From: Prochlorococcus sp. AG-363-P06
Lineage (GTDB): Bacteria; Cyanobacteriota; Cyanobacteriia; PCC-6307; Cyanobiaceae
Assembly: GCA_003280025.1 (NCBI GenBank)
Contig: QCGD01000007.1
Location: 1-64,000 of the forward strand
Direction of reading: 5' to 3'
Length of the DNA: 64,000 bases
The notes under the pieces are model-generated. The model had not been told where the DNA came from, made no database searches, and was given only the letters and a program-made list of their open reading frames with translations. Below are positions 18,492 to 27,795 of the stretch, in pieces; within the stretch, counting starts at the first letter, position 1, and each line of letters starts with the position of its first letter. Position numbers and translations under genes: made by a program.

Positions 18492-20273
18492 ATGGCGTTA
18501 AAAAAAGATAATCACTCAGTTGATAATGGAGATGAAAAATTTCCAAAGGATGAGATATCATCTCTTGATTCAAAGAACTTAGATAAAAAAAAAGTTATTG
18601 AATCTCAACCATTTAAAGCATCAAAAGAGAATAATAATGAGAATGGATTTCTCGATTTTGGTTTTAATCAATCGATCTTAAATTCCTTAAGAAACAAAGG
18701 ATACGAAAATCCAACGCCTATCCAAAAAGCTGCTATTCCTGAACTAATGTTAGGCAGAGACTTATTAGGCCAAGCTCAAACTGGAACAGGTAAGACTGCT
18801 GCTTTCGCATTACCATTAATAGAAAAACTAACAGATAATAAAGAATTAAATGCTAAGGTTTTAGTTATGACTCCTACAAGAGAGTTGGCAACTCAAGTGG
18901 CTGATTCTTTTAAAAGTTATAGTTCTGAAACTAGTAACTTTAAAACAGTTGCCATATATGGAGGCACCGACTACAGAAATCAAATTTCTGCATTGAAAAG
19001 AAAAGTTGATGTAGTAGTTGGAACTCCTGGCAGAATAATGGATCATATAAGGCAGGGCACTTTCAAAATTAAAGGTATAAGTTGTCTTGTTTTAGATGAA
19101 GCCGATGAAATGTTAAATATGGGTTTCCTTGAAGATATTGAATGGATAATAGATCAACTTCCCGAAAATAAACAGATGGTATTGTTCTCAGCAACAATGC
19201 CTAATGAGATTAGAACCATAGCAAAAAAATATCTAAATGATCCTGCTGAAATATTAATCAAAAGTGTCAAAAAAGAAACTCAATTAATTGCGCAGAAATT
19301 TATATATGTTCAGAGGCATCATAAGCTAAATGCTTTAAAAAGAATCTTAGAACTTAATAACGAGGGAGTAATAATTTTTGTAAGGACAAAATTACTTACT
19401 ATCTCAATAGCTGAAGCTTTAGAAAATTTAGGACATAGTGTCGCAGTTCTTAATGGAGATATCCCTCAAAATCAAAGAGAAAATACTGTAGATAGATTAA
19501 AAAAAGGATTTATTGATATCCTCGTCGCAACTGACGTCGCAGCTAGAGGTTTAGATGTTGAGAGGATAAAACTTGTTGTTAATTACGATTTCCCCTTTGA
19601 TAAGGAAACATATACTCATAGAATTGGAAGAACAGGAAGAGCAGGTAGATCTGGAGAAGCAATTTTATTTGTTAACCAAAGAGAAAAATATTTTCTAAGA
19701 AACTTAGAGAACTCAACAAGAACTAAGATTGAAGAAATTAATATACCAAGTAATAAAATAATTAATGAAAAAAGGATGGAAAAACTTATAGAGAATGTTA
19801 ATGAGAGTTCTTTAAATCAAGATGAAAATGAAGAAAATAAAGCTTTGATTATTGATGTATTAGATAATTTAAAAGAAAACTACTCTATGAATGAATCAAG
19901 CATTGCTAAGGCAGCTATTAATTTAGTAATAGGAAATAAATCATTTTTTGTTAATGAAGATGATTCTTGGATTTATAAACAAAATAATACTGACCGCAAT
20001 AGATCAAATAGAAATGCTAACATTCGTTCGAGAAATTCTAATAGAAGAAATAATTATCAAAATGATTCTTTTGAAACATATAAGTTTAATTTTGGTAAAT
20101 TTGATGGAGTTAGAGTGGCAAATATTATATCTTCAATCTGCAACTCAACCAATATAAACGGTAGATCAATAGGCAAAATCCAGATTTTTAATGATTATAG
20201 TTTGGTTGATTTACCTAAAGATCTACATAGAGAAACTAAAAATAAATTAAAAAAAATTAAAGTAAGAAACTAA
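18492..20273 (+). CDS. deaD: DEAD-box ATP-dependent RNA helicase, DeaD/CsdA-like
   Basis: A 593-residue RNA helicase. A 50-residue charged leader precedes the Q motif (N-P-T-P-I-Q), motif I A-Q-T-G-T-G-K-T, the P-T-R-E-L-A box, D-E-A-D near residue 202, S-A-T, and H-R-I-G-R-T-G-R-A-G-R. A linker rich in Asn, Arg and Ser follows. The C-terminal DbpA-type RNA-binding domain (G-R-S-I-G-K-I-Q-I-F) is at about residues 535-590. Such helicases unwind structured mRNA and help ribosome assembly, especially in the cold. The 5' leader carries a possible hairpin directly upstream of the ATG. Confidence 0.93.
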   Translation: MALKKDNHSVDNGDEKFPKDEISSLDSKNLDKKKVIESQPFKASKENNNENGFLDFGFNQSILNSLRNKGYENPTPIQKAAIPELMLGRDLLGQAQTGTGKTAAFALPLIEKLTDNKELNAKVLVMTPTRELATQVADSFKSYSSETSNFKTVAIYGGTDYRNQISALKRKVDVVVGTPGRIMDHIRQGTFKIKGISCLVLDEADEMLNMGFLEDIEWIIDQLPENKQMVLFSATMPNEIRTIAKKYLNDPAEILIKSVKKETQLIAQKFIYVQRHHKLNALKRILELNNEGVIIFVRTKLLTISIAEALENLGHSVAVLNGDIPQNQRENTVDRLKKGFIDILVATDVAARGLDVERIKLVVNYDFPFDKETYTHRIGRTGRAGRSGEAILFVNQREKYFLRNLENSTRTKIEEINIPSNKIINEKRMEKLIENVNESSLNQDENEENKALIIDVLDNLKENYSMNESSIAKAAINLVIGNKSFFVNEDDSWIYKQNNTDRNRSNRNANIRSRNSNRRNNYQNDSFETYKFNFGKFDGVRVANIISSICNSTNINGRSIGKIQIFNDYSLVDLPKDLHRETKNKLKKIKVRN

Positions 20274-20282
20274 CTATATTGC

Positions 20283-20561
20283 ATGAGAGCTATCAAAAAT
20301 AAACTTTTTTTTCTTATTAATTTAATGATTTTATTGATTTTTTTTAATAATTATTTAGCCAAAGCAAAACAAAATTCACTTATAAAATTATTTTGTCTAC
20401 ATAGTGTCAAAGAGGAAATGATAAAAGCAGAAATCGAATATAGTGAAGAAATTGCAAATGAAACCTGTGCATGTTATTACGAAGAATTTATAAGGACTTC
20501 AAGTCATCAAGATGCAAAAACAAAATGTAAATTAAAAGCTAAAGACAATTTTAAACAATAA
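20283..20561 (+). CDS. Small secreted Cys-containing protein, 92 aa
   Basis: Not recognised. A signal-peptide-like start (K-N-K-L-F-F-L-I-N-L-M-I-L-L-I-F-F, then A-K-A) is followed by a charged helical domain of about 65 residues with four cysteines arranged C-x(n)-C-A-C-x(n)-C (mature part: F-C-L-H-S, E-T-C-A-C-Y-Y, T-K-C-K). The pattern suggests disulfides or metal binding outside the cytoplasm. It lies 9 nt after deaD and 23 nt before an ABC exporter on the same strand. Function unknown. Confidence 0.78.
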   Translation: MRAIKNKLFFLINLMILLIFFNNYLAKAKQNSLIKLFCLHSVKEEMIKAEIEYSEEIANETCACYYEEFIRTSSHQDAKTKCKLKAKDNFKQ

Positions 20562-20584
20562 CAGAAAAATTTAAATTATATCTT

Positions 20585-22357
20585 ATGAGATCTAAAAGCA
20601 GTCACAATCCAATAATTAGACTTTATTTTAATCTTGTTGAAGAGAGAAGGCTATTATTTTTTGCTTTTTTTAGTTCAATAATTAATAAAATATTAGATTT
20701 AGCCCCTCCCGTAATAATTGGCCTTGCAGTTGATATCGTTGTTAAAGAACAGAATTCATGGATTGCTGGTTTTGGTCTCAAAGAAGTTCCAGCACAATTA
20801 ATTTTTCTTGCATTCGCATCAGGAATAGTTTGGTCTGGGGAATCTTCCTTTGAATATTTATATTCGGTTTTATGGAGAAATTTGGCTCAAGTATCGCAAC
20901 ATAAATTACGAATAAAAGCTTATGATCATATACAGGAACTAGATATGGACTTCTTCGAGAAAGATAATACTGGAAGACTATTATCTATTTTAAATGATGA
21001 TATAAATCAACTCGAGAGGTTTCTAGACCAAGGGGCTAATCAAATTATTCAGTTATTTATTACTGTTTTAATAATTGGTGGCACTATGATTTTTGTTGCT
21101 CCAAGAATTGCATTATTTGCTTTCTTTCCTATACCAATAATATTCTTAGGATCAATTAGCTTCCAAAGGAAGCTAGCTCCAAAATATAAAGATGTTAGAA
21201 ATAAAGCAGGACTCTTGGCTTCAAGACTGAATAATAATCTAAGTGGAATTCTTACCATAAAAAGCTTCACTAAAGAGAAATGGGAACTCAATAGATTAAA
21301 TAAAGAAAGTCTTGCTTATCAAACAAGTAATAAGGCTGCAATAAAATTATCTTCAGCTTTCATACCTCTTATAAGATTCGCAATATTATTTGCTTTTATA
21401 GCAATTCTATTAATTGGAGGTTTTCAAACATGGAATAAGACTCTAAATGTAGGCACTTATAGTTTTTTAGTATTTATTACACAAAGACTATTGTGGCCTT
21501 TAACAACTTTGGGACATGTTTTAGATGATTTTCAGAGATCTATGGCATCAATAGATAGAGTAATAGATCTTATCGACACACCTATAAAGATAAAAAATGG
21601 AAAATTAAAAATTAAACCTAAAGATACCAAAGGACAAATTATCTTTTCTAATGTAAATTTTAAATATCCTGGTCGAGATTCAACATTAAAAAATATAAAT
21701 TTTAAAATTGAAAATAACTCAACATTAGGAATTGTGGGTTTAACTGGTTCAGGCAAAAGTACAATAGTTAAACTACTTCTTAGGATTTATGATATTAATA
21801 GTGGCTTAATTTCCTTAGATGGTATTTCTATTAAAGAAATTAATTTGAAGGATTTAAGAAAATGTATATCCTTAGTTAGTCAAGACACTTATTTATTTCA
21901 TGGCACTGTGCAAGAGAATATTGCTTATGGTTCTAATAATCCAAGTTTTAAAGATGTCATTAAGGCGTCAATGATTTCTGAAGCCCATAAATTTATTGAA
22001 CAATTGCCAGATGGTTATAAGACTATAGTAGGAGAAAGGGGGCAAAGGCTTTCAGGAGGTCAACGCCAAAGAATTGCCTTGGCAAGAGCTGTTTTAAAGG
22101 ATGCTCCAATATTAATTTTAGATGAAGCTACCGCTTCAGTTGATAATGAAACAGAGGCTTTAATTCAAAAATCATTATCTAAAATTACAAAAGAAAGAAC
22201 GACTATAGTAATTGCTCATAGATTAAGCACGATAAAAAATGCCGACAATATTATTGTTATTGATAAAGGTAAAATAGTTGAGAGTGGAAAACATAAAGCT
22301 CTATTAGATAATAGGGGTATATACTCAGATTTATGGAATGTTCAAGTAGGGATTTAG
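20585..22357 (+). CDS. ABC transporter, fused permease and ATPase (MsbA/exporter type)
   Basis: A 590-residue half-transporter that should dimerise. The transmembrane domain spans about residues 20-320, with the exporter coupling text D-M-D-F-F-E-K-D-N-T-G-R-L-L-S-I-L-N-D-D. The ATPase domain starts near residue 345: Walker A G-L-T-G-S-G-K-S-T, Q-loop S-Q-D-T-Y-L-F, signature L-S-G-G-Q-R-Q-R, Walker B I-L-I-L-D-E-A-T-A-S and switch H-R. The substrate could be lipid, drug or peptide; the sequence does not decide. The stop is 15 nt from the convergent CyanoP gene. Confidence 0.92.
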   Translation: MRSKSSHNPIIRLYFNLVEERRLLFFAFFSSIINKILDLAPPVIIGLAVDIVVKEQNSWIAGFGLKEVPAQLIFLAFASGIVWSGESSFEYLYSVLWRNLAQVSQHKLRIKAYDHIQELDMDFFEKDNTGRLLSILNDDINQLERFLDQGANQIIQLFITVLIIGGTMIFVAPRIALFAFFPIPIIFLGSISFQRKLAPKYKDVRNKAGLLASRLNNNLSGILTIKSFTKEKWELNRLNKESLAYQTSNKAAIKLSSAFIPLIRFAILFAFIAILLIGGFQTWNKTLNVGTYSFLVFITQRLLWPLTTLGHVLDDFQRSMASIDRVIDLIDTPIKIKNGKLKIKPKDTKGQIIFSNVNFKYPGRDSTLKNINFKIENNSTLGIVGLTGSGKSTIVKLLLRIYDINSGLISLDGISIKEINLKDLRKCISLVSQDTYLFHGTVQENIAYGSNNPSFKDVIKASMISEAHKFIEQLPDGYKTIVGERGQRLSGGQRQRIALARAVLKDAPILILDEATASVDNETEALIQKSLSKITKERTTIVIAHRLSTIKNADNIIVIDKGKIVESGKHKALLDNRGIYSDLWNVQVGI

Positions 22358-22372
22358 GATAAATTTTCTAAA

Positions 22373-22930
22373 CTATATTAAAAAGTTAAATGATTCAATA
22401 ACATTGGTAAACATTCCATCAACTTTGTGCCATCTTTCTTCATTTGTGCCTACAGCAAAAGTATATAATGTTCCTTTATCAATTACTACAGTAGCGAGTT
22501 CGTGTCTGTCTTGTTCGTTTAAATTTAATTCATATTCTAAATCATAGAAAATATGATTGGAGGCCTCCCTCTTTTTGGCATTAATAAGGTTTACCTCTCT
22601 ACCTGAACCATCAGGAGCTATTACCTTCTCGATTAATGTTTGACCTACTTCATTTGGGGGACCCAATTGCTCTAATTGCACCTCATTATTTACATCGGAA
22701 ATAACTAAACTTAATGTTTCATTACTGTTAATTAAATCATGATAAATAATTTCAGGCCCTCCATTTACTTTTACTCTAGTCCAACCTGTTGGGTATAAAA
22801 AGGCATATCTTCCATCGGGGCTTTGATAAGCTTCTAATCCTGCATTGAGACCTCCACTGCAGGCGCTAAGTGTTAAACACAAAAAAATTAATAATATATA
22901 TTTGAAAGGGTTAAATTTAATATTTTTCAT
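22373..22930 (-). CDS. psbP: CyanoP, PsbP-like photosystem II lipoprotein
   Basis: The signal peptide ends in lipobox L-S-A-C with Cys24, so the protein is predicted to be lipid-anchored on the lumenal side of the thylakoid. The PsbP domain is recognised by Y-Q-S-P-D-G-R-Y-A-F-L-Y-P-T-G-W-T-R-V, L-G-P-P-N-E-V-G and the C-terminal F-T-N-V-I-E-S-F-N. CyanoP associates with photosystem II and is thought to assist its assembly. At 185 residues it has the usual size. It is convergent with the ABC exporter and divergent from recR. Confidence 0.9.
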   Translation of the reverse strand: MKNIKFNPFKYILLIFLCLTLSACSGGLNAGLEAYQSPDGRYAFLYPTGWTRVKVNGGPEIIYHDLINSNETLSLVISDVNNEVQLEQLGPPNEVGQTLIEKVIAPDGSGREVNLINAKKREASNHIFYDLEYELNLNEQDRHELATVVIDKGTLYTFAVGTNEERWHKVDGMFTNVIESFNFLI

Positions 22931-23034
22931 TGTTGTTTGATATTACTAACTAAAAATATAATAAGACATTAAAAGCAAACAATTATGGCAATTCAGAATT
23001 TTGCGTCTAAATTGTTCCTAGAAATAGTTTCATT

Positions 23035-23634
23035 TTGATAACTTATACCAAACCACTTTCAAAATTAATTGGTCATTTTGAGAAATTTCCTGGGATTGGT
23101 CCAAGAACAGCTCAGCGATTAGCTCTGTTTATTTTAAAACAACCTGAAAGCACAATAAGGGATTTCTCAAAGGCCTTGTTAGAAGCCCATAGTAATGTTG
23201 GCCGTTGTAAAAAATGCTTCAATTTGACTTCGGAAGAAGTATGTGAAATTTGTAGAAATACTGAAAGGAACCAAAAACTAATTTGTGTAGTAGCAGAAAC
23301 CAAAGATTTGCTTGCTTTAGAACGTGCTAGAGAATTTAAAGGTGTCTACCACGTTATTGGTGGTTTAATATCTCCAATGGATTCTGTTGGTCCAGAACTT
23401 TTAGAAATAAGAAGCCTAGTAGAACGAGTTAGTAAGTCTGAAATAGATGAGATTATATTGGCATTGACACCAAGTGTTGAGGGAGATACAACAAGTCTTT
23501 ATATTGGAAAATTGTTAGCCCCTTTTACTAATGTTACGAGGATTGCCTATGGCCTCCCAATGGGAAGTGAGCTTGAATATGTAGATGAAATTACACTTGC
23601 AAGGGCCTTAGAAGGAAGAACAAAACTAAATTAG
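23035..23634 (+). CDS. recR: Recombination protein RecR
   Basis: RecR forms a DNA-clamping ring that, with RecO, loads RecA at gaps. A helix-hairpin-helix ([12 protein letters not shown]) is followed by a C4 zinc finger (C-x2-C near residue 58, then C-x2-C) and a Toprim domain. The TTG start at 23035 places the hairpin motif at the usual distance from the N-terminus. lipA starts 2 nt after the stop. With RecBCD elsewhere in the window, both gap and break repair routes are represented. Confidence 0.94.
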   Translation: MITYTKPLSKLIGHFEKFPGIGPRTAQRLALFILKQPESTIRDFSKALLEAHSNVGRCKKCFNLTSEEVCEICRNTERNQKLICVVAETKDLLALERAREFKGVYHVIGGLISPMDSVGPELLEIRSLVERVSKSEIDEIILALTPSVEGDTTSLYIGKLLAPFTNVTRIAYGLPMGSELEYVDEITLARALEGRTKLN

Positions 23635-23636
23635 AA

Positions 23637-24536
23637 ATGAGACAAAATAATCTAATCAAGCAAGAAAAAATCTTAAGACTTCCTTCTTGGATAAAATTTC
23701 CTATTAGTAAAGCTACAGAGTTAGAAAAAATACAAACACTTATCAAAAAATCAAATATTCATACTATTTGTGAAGAAGCAAGATGTCCAAATAGAGCAGA
23801 ATGTTATGCCTCAGGAACAGCCACTTTTTTACTAGGTGGATCAATATGTTCTCGTTCTTGTGCTTTCTGTCAGGTAAATAAAGGGAGACCTAGTTCAATT
23901 AATATTGATGAATGTATTCAAGTCGCTGAAGCAGTAAAAGTACTAAATTTAAAATATGTTGTTTTAACATCTGTTGCTAGAGATGATCTTCCTGATCATG
24001 GTGCAAATTTATTTATATCCACAATTAATGAGATTAGAAAAATTGATTCAACTATAAAAATAGAGGTTTTGACTCCTGATTTATGGGGAGGGGGCAAAAA
24101 TTTCGATGAAACTAATAATCTACAGACCGAAAGATTGAAGATGATTTTAGAAAAAGATCCAATTTGCTTTAATCATAATCTTGAAACTGTTGAAAGACTT
24201 CAAAAAGAAGTTAGGAGAGGTGCTAATTACAATAAATCACTAAGTTTATTAAATAAATCAAAAGATATTGCTCCTCATATTCAAACTAAATCGGGCATTA
24301 TGTTAGGTCTTGGGGAAACATTGGATGAAATAAAACATACAATTTATGATCTTAAAAAAATAGATTGTGATCAAATTACAATCGGCCAATATTTAAGGCC
24401 CTCATTAAATCATTTGGCAGTTAAGAAATATTGGGATCCATCAGAGTTTGAATATTTATATCGCTTCTCTAAGGAATTAGGATTCAAGAAAGTATCTTCT
24501 GGTCCCTTAGTTAGAAGTAGCTATCATGCTGGTTAA
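23637..24536 (+). CDS. lipA: Lipoyl synthase
   Basis: Radical-SAM enzyme that inserts two sulfurs into octanoyl groups on lipoyl domains. The auxiliary cluster motif C-E-E-A-R-C-P-N-R-A-E-C and the radical-SAM motif C-S-R-S-C-A-F-C are both present. The C-terminal R-S-S-Y-H-A-G is the family end containing the serine cluster ligand. The 299-residue length is normal. The stop overlaps the stop of the convergent gene (shared TTAA), and a strong hairpin terminator follows immediately, lying inside that neighbour's coding region. Confidence 0.96.
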   Translation: MRQNNLIKQEKILRLPSWIKFPISKATELEKIQTLIKKSNIHTICEEARCPNRAECYASGTATFLLGGSICSRSCAFCQVNKGRPSSINIDECIQVAEAVKVLNLKYVVLTSVARDDLPDHGANLFISTINEIRKIDSTIKIEVLTPDLWGGGKNFDETNNLQTERLKMILEKDPICFNHNLETVERLQKEVRRGANYNKSLSLLNKSKDIAPHIQTKSGIMLGLGETLDEIKHTIYDLKKIDCDQITIGQYLRPSLNHLAVKKYWDPSEFEYLYRFSKELGFKKVSSGPLVRSSYHAG

Positions 24537-25033
24537 CTTTCTTTAATTAAAGAAAGTTTCTTTTTAAGTTTTTTCAAAATAGGAATACATTCTCCTGTCA
24601 TAAGTGTCCCTGCACCTCCCCAAACCAACCTTAAAAAAAGATCTACTGGGCTAGAACCAACTTCTTTTACAATTTTAAATCCTATTAACTTGAAGTATCT
24701 TACAAGTTTTTTACTATATCCTTCACTATCGAAAATGGCTAGAAGTCTTGCTTTGTTGCTTGATTTCTTTTCAATTGCCCAAGCCATAGTTGTTGCCCAT
24801 ATTAATTCTGAGACAAAAGGAGGAGAGTTACTTGCAATTTTCAATGTATCAAGCTGAATGCCTTGCTTATTTAAATAAGTCCAACCTTTCATTTCTCCCC
24901 ATATCTTTACGATGTTATTATTTTGCTTCGCTATTACAATTCTAAAAAAACATAATCCAAGAGCTTCCCTAACTTGAATTTTAATTAATAGTCCAAGAGA
25001 ACAAGCTAATTTTTCTAATTCTTCTACTTTCAT
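24533..25033 (-). CDS. Conserved hypothetical protein, possibly GNAT-like, 166 aa
   Basis: Not firmly recognised. The text A-R-L-L-A-I-F-D-S-E-G-Y-S-K-K-L-V-R-Y-F followed by L-I-G-F-K-I-V resembles the acyl-CoA-binding and C-terminal part of GNAT acetyltransferases. A conserved-looking V-W-G-G-A-G-T-L-M lies near the C-terminus. I prefer the ATG at 25033; a TTG at 25045, directly behind the trhO stop, would add four residues. It is the last gene of the lysA-cdaA-uppS-bioB-trhO run. Its final codons coincide with the lipA terminator. Confidence 0.72.
   Translation of the reverse strand: MKVEELEKLACSLGLLIKIQVREALGLCFFRIVIAKQNNNIVKIWGEMKGWTYLNKQGIQLDTLKIASNSPPFVSELIWATTMAWAIEKKSSNKARLLAIFDSEGYSKKLVRYFKLIGFKIVKEVGSSPVDLFLRLVWGGAGTLMTGECIPILKKLKKKLSLIKES
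24535..24565 (+). terminator. Intrinsic terminator of recR-lipA
   Basis: Ten-base perfect arms AACTTTCTTT and AAAGAAAGTT with a 4-nt loop, followed by TCTTTTT on the plus strand. It begins within the lipA stop codon. It also encodes the last ten or so codons of the convergent gene at 24533-25033, so the same bases serve as coding sequence on one strand and terminator on the other. Confidence 0.75.
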
Positions 25034-25045
25034 CTTTTTTAGCAA

Positions 25046-25978
25046 TTAATCTTTATAGATTATTTCCTTCTTCATTTTTGCTTTGTTGATCTGTTTTTGC
25101 CTCTCCTCAAATCTTTTTCTATCCTCATCACTAAATTGGTTAACGCAGAAATGACATTGGATGCCCTCTCTATATTCATCTTTTTTTTGATCCTCTATAG
25201 AAATTGGCATTCCGCATGCATGGCATATGGAGTAGGAACCTTTGTTTAATTCATGATCTACAGCTACTCGTTTATCAAAAACATAACATTCACCCTCAAA
25301 TAAGCTTTCTCTTCTTGAAGTCTCCTCCAAGTATTTAAGGATCCCTCCTTTTAAGTGGTATATATTTTTATAGCCTTTATTTTTTAATAAACTAGTGGCT
25401 TTCTCACATCTAATACCTCCAGTACAAAACATAGCTATATTCTTAGATTTTTCATCTCCTAAGTACTTTTCTAGATTATTATCTACCCACTTAGGGAATT
25501 CACTGAAATTTCTAGTATTTGGATTAATTGACTTTTTAAAACTTCCTATAGATACTTCATAGTGATTCCTAGTATCAATGACTATTGTATTTTCATCTTT
25601 AATTAATTGATTCCAACTAGCTGAGTCAATATAAGTTCCGGCATTTTGTGATGGATTTATTTCCGGAACGCCCATAGTTACGATTTCTTTTTTAATTTTA
25701 ATTTTTAATTTTTTAAAAACTTTTTTGTTTGAAAAACTTACTTTAAGGTTTAATTCATTCGGCCCCGAATATCTCTTTATTAAATCTAAAACAATTTCAA
25801 TGACGTTTTCCGTAGCACATATAGTTCCATTAATCCCTTCATTTGCAATTATTAATAAGCCTGTAAGATCATTATTATTGTCGATATTTAATAATTTATT
25901 TTTGAACTCAACAATCAAATTTTCATTAAATAGGAAAAAAGAATAAAGAGAAATTATTTTAAAATATTTATCTTTCAT
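25046..25978 (-). CDS. trhO: tRNA uridine-34 hydroxylase TrhO, rhodanese family
   Basis: Oxygen-dependent tRNA U34 hydroxylase (YceA type), about 310 residues. An N-terminal acylphosphatase-like domain contains N-E-G-I-N-G-T. The rhodanese domain has I-D-T-R-N-H-Y-E and the active-site loop [12 protein letters not shown]-terminal cysteine cluster C-H-A-C-G...C-H-F-C probably binds zinc. I use the ATG at 25978, which overlaps the bioB stop as ATGA; an ATG 12 nt further upstream would lie inside bioB. Together with trmFO this makes two tRNA-modification genes in the window. Confidence 0.9.
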   Translation of the reverse strand: MKDKYFKIISLYSFFLFNENLIVEFKNKLLNIDNNNDLTGLLIIANEGINGTICATENVIEIVLDLIKRYSGPNELNLKVSFSNKKVFKKLKIKIKKEIVTMGVPEINPSQNAGTYIDSASWNQLIKDENTIVIDTRNHYEVSIGSFKKSINPNTRNFSEFPKWVDNNLEKYLGDEKSKNIAMFCTGGIRCEKATSLLKNKGYKNIYHLKGGILKYLEETSRRESLFEGECYVFDKRVAVDHELNKGSYSICHACGMPISIEDQKKDEYREGIQCHFCVNQFSDEDRKRFEERQKQINKAKMKKEIIYKD

Positions 25979-26982
25979 AAGGAAGAACATGTTTTTTCAG
26001 GACTCTCAAAATCTTTATTATATAAAACACCTATTTCTTTAAGAAGTTTTCTGTCAGATTTAAAAGAAGGGTTTGAGGTAGTAAGTAATTCATCTCCATA
26101 AAAAATAGAATTTGCACCACATTGAAAACATAAAATTTGAGCTTCTTTCGAAAGCTTCTCTCTTCCCGCACTTAATCTTATTTTACTTTTAGGCATAAGA
26201 ATTCTTGCAGTAGCTATCATCCTAATCATTTCAATAGAATCAACTTCTTGTTTATCTTCTAGACCAGTTCCTTCAATAGCTACTAATGAATTAATTGGAA
26301 CACTTTCCGGGTGAGGGTTCATATTAGAAAGTACTTCTAAAAGAGATGCTCTATCTCCATTTGTTTCTCCTAAGCCAATTATTCCTCCGCAACATACATT
26401 TATTCCCGCATTTCTTACTCGTTTTATAGTCTCTAATCTATCTTGATAGGTTCTAGTAGTAATAATATTTTTATAATACTCTGGACTAGTATCAAGATTA
26501 TGATTATAGGCAGTTAAACCAGCTTCGGCTAATTTTGAGGCTTGTTCATCCGTAAGCATTCCTGCGGTCACGCATGCTTCCATCTTTAGATCTTTTACCC
26601 CCTTTACCATTTTTAACATTGATTCAAATGATTTGCCGTCTCTAATTTCCCTCCATGCCCAACCCATGCAGAATCTTTCTGCACCTTCCTTTTTTGCTAT
26701 TCTTGCTCTTTCTAAAACTTCTTCAACTTCAAATTGTGGATGACTTTTAATTTCGCTAGCACTGTAGATTGATTGGCTACAGTATGAACAATCTTCCTCA
26801 CACCCTCCAGTTTTTACGCTATAAAGTGATGCTAATTGGATTTGATATTTATTAAATTTCCTATGAACATTTTGAGATTCCCACATTAAATTGATCAAAG
26901 GCATATTTAATATTTCTAAAATCTCTTTTTTATCCCAATCAAATCTAATTTCACTAAATATCTGATTATTCGATTTAATCAT
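25975..26982 (-). CDS. bioB: Biotin synthase
   Basis: Radical-SAM enzyme inserting sulfur into dethiobiotin. The cluster motif [10 protein letters not shown] lies near residues 58-67. Other family blocks are [22 protein letters not shown] and S-A-G-R-E. The 335-residue length is normal. It lies 9 nt after uppS, and its TGA overlaps the trhO ATG. Confidence 0.96.
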   Translation of the reverse strand: MIKSNNQIFSEIRFDWDKKEILEILNMPLINLMWESQNVHRKFNKYQIQLASLYSVKTGGCEEDCSYCSQSIYSASEIKSHPQFEVEEVLERARIAKKEGAERFCMGWAWREIRDGKSFESMLKMVKGVKDLKMEACVTAGMLTDEQASKLAEAGLTAYNHNLDTSPEYYKNIITTRTYQDRLETIKRVRNAGINVCCGGIIGLGETNGDRASLLEVLSNMNPHPESVPINSLVAIEGTGLEDKQEVDSIEMIRMIATARILMPKSKIRLSAGREKLSKEAQILCFQCGANSIFYGDELLTTSNPSFKSDRKLLKEIGVLYNKDFESPEKTCSSL

Positions 26983-26991
26983 TTTTAGTTA

Positions 26992-27792
26992 TTAAGAACA
27001 ATAAGAATCTTCAAAAGATTCATTTGATAATGATTCTATACCGCCGAAACGCCTATTCCTAGATTGGTAATCAATTATTGCTTTAAGAAATTCAACTTCA
27101 TTAAAATCTGGCCACAAAACATCTGTTATATAAATTTCAGAATATGCTAATTGCCATAAAAGAAAATTGCTTATCCTTTTTTCTCCACTAGTTCTAATTA
27201 GCAATTCAGGATCATTGACTCCTTTTGTTAATAGTTCTGAATTAAATAATTCTTCATTTACTTCACTAGCTTTTATTTCACCAGTAAATGATTTTAGAGC
27301 TATTTCTTTAGCTGCTTTTACTATTTCTTGCCTACCTCCATAATTTACACAAACGTTTAATATGAAATCTTGATTATTTTGAGTAAGAGATTCTGCCCTT
27401 TGGAGGATTGATTTTAAAGTTTCAGGAAAAGGAGATAGATCTCCTATGAACTTGATTTTTATTGATTCTGAATGTATTTCTTCTATTTCTTTCCTTAAAA
27501 CGTTACCAAATAGATTAATGAGATAATCAACTTCTTTACTAGGTCTTGTCCAATTCTCTGTTGAAAATGCAAAAACTGTTAAAACTCTACAACCTAAATT
27601 TTTAGAGGCCGTTATTATTTCTTTTAACACATTCACTCCCTTATTATGTCCAAACGATCTCGGTAAGCCCTTTTTAGTTGCCCATCTCCCATTCCCATCC
27701 ATAATTATTGCTATGTGTTGAGGTATTCTTCTCTTATCTATATCTTTAGATAATTCTAAATTTCTTTCTGTAATTATTTTTTTTGAGCTCAT
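26992..27792 (-). CDS. uppS: Isoprenyl transferase (undecaprenyl diphosphate synthase)
   Basis: Cis-prenyltransferase making the C55 carrier lipid for peptidoglycan and other wall polymers. The signature I-I-M-D-G-N-G-R-W-A contains the catalytic Asp, followed by F-S-T-E-N-W and the C-terminal R-T-S-G-E-K-R-I-S-N-F-L-L-W-Q. At 266 residues it has the usual length. It is tightly linked to cdaA (3-nt gap) and bioB (9 nt). Confidence 0.95.
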   Translation of the reverse strand: MSSKKIITERNLELSKDIDKRRIPQHIAIIMDGNGRWATKKGLPRSFGHNKGVNVLKEIITASKNLGCRVLTVFAFSTENWTRPSKEVDYLINLFGNVLRKEIEEIHSESIKIKFIGDLSPFPETLKSILQRAESLTQNNQDFILNVCVNYGGRQEIVKAAKEIALKSFTGEIKASEVNEELFNSELLTKGVNDPELLIRTSGEKRISNFLLWQLAYSEIYITDVLWPDFNEVEFLKAIIDYQSRNRRFGGIESLSNESFEDSYCS

Positions 27793-27795
27793 TGA

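Noticed and set aside
25979-25990. Longer trhO start at 25990
   Set aside because: It lies inside bioB; the ATGA overlap at 25975-25978 gives a normal coupled start.
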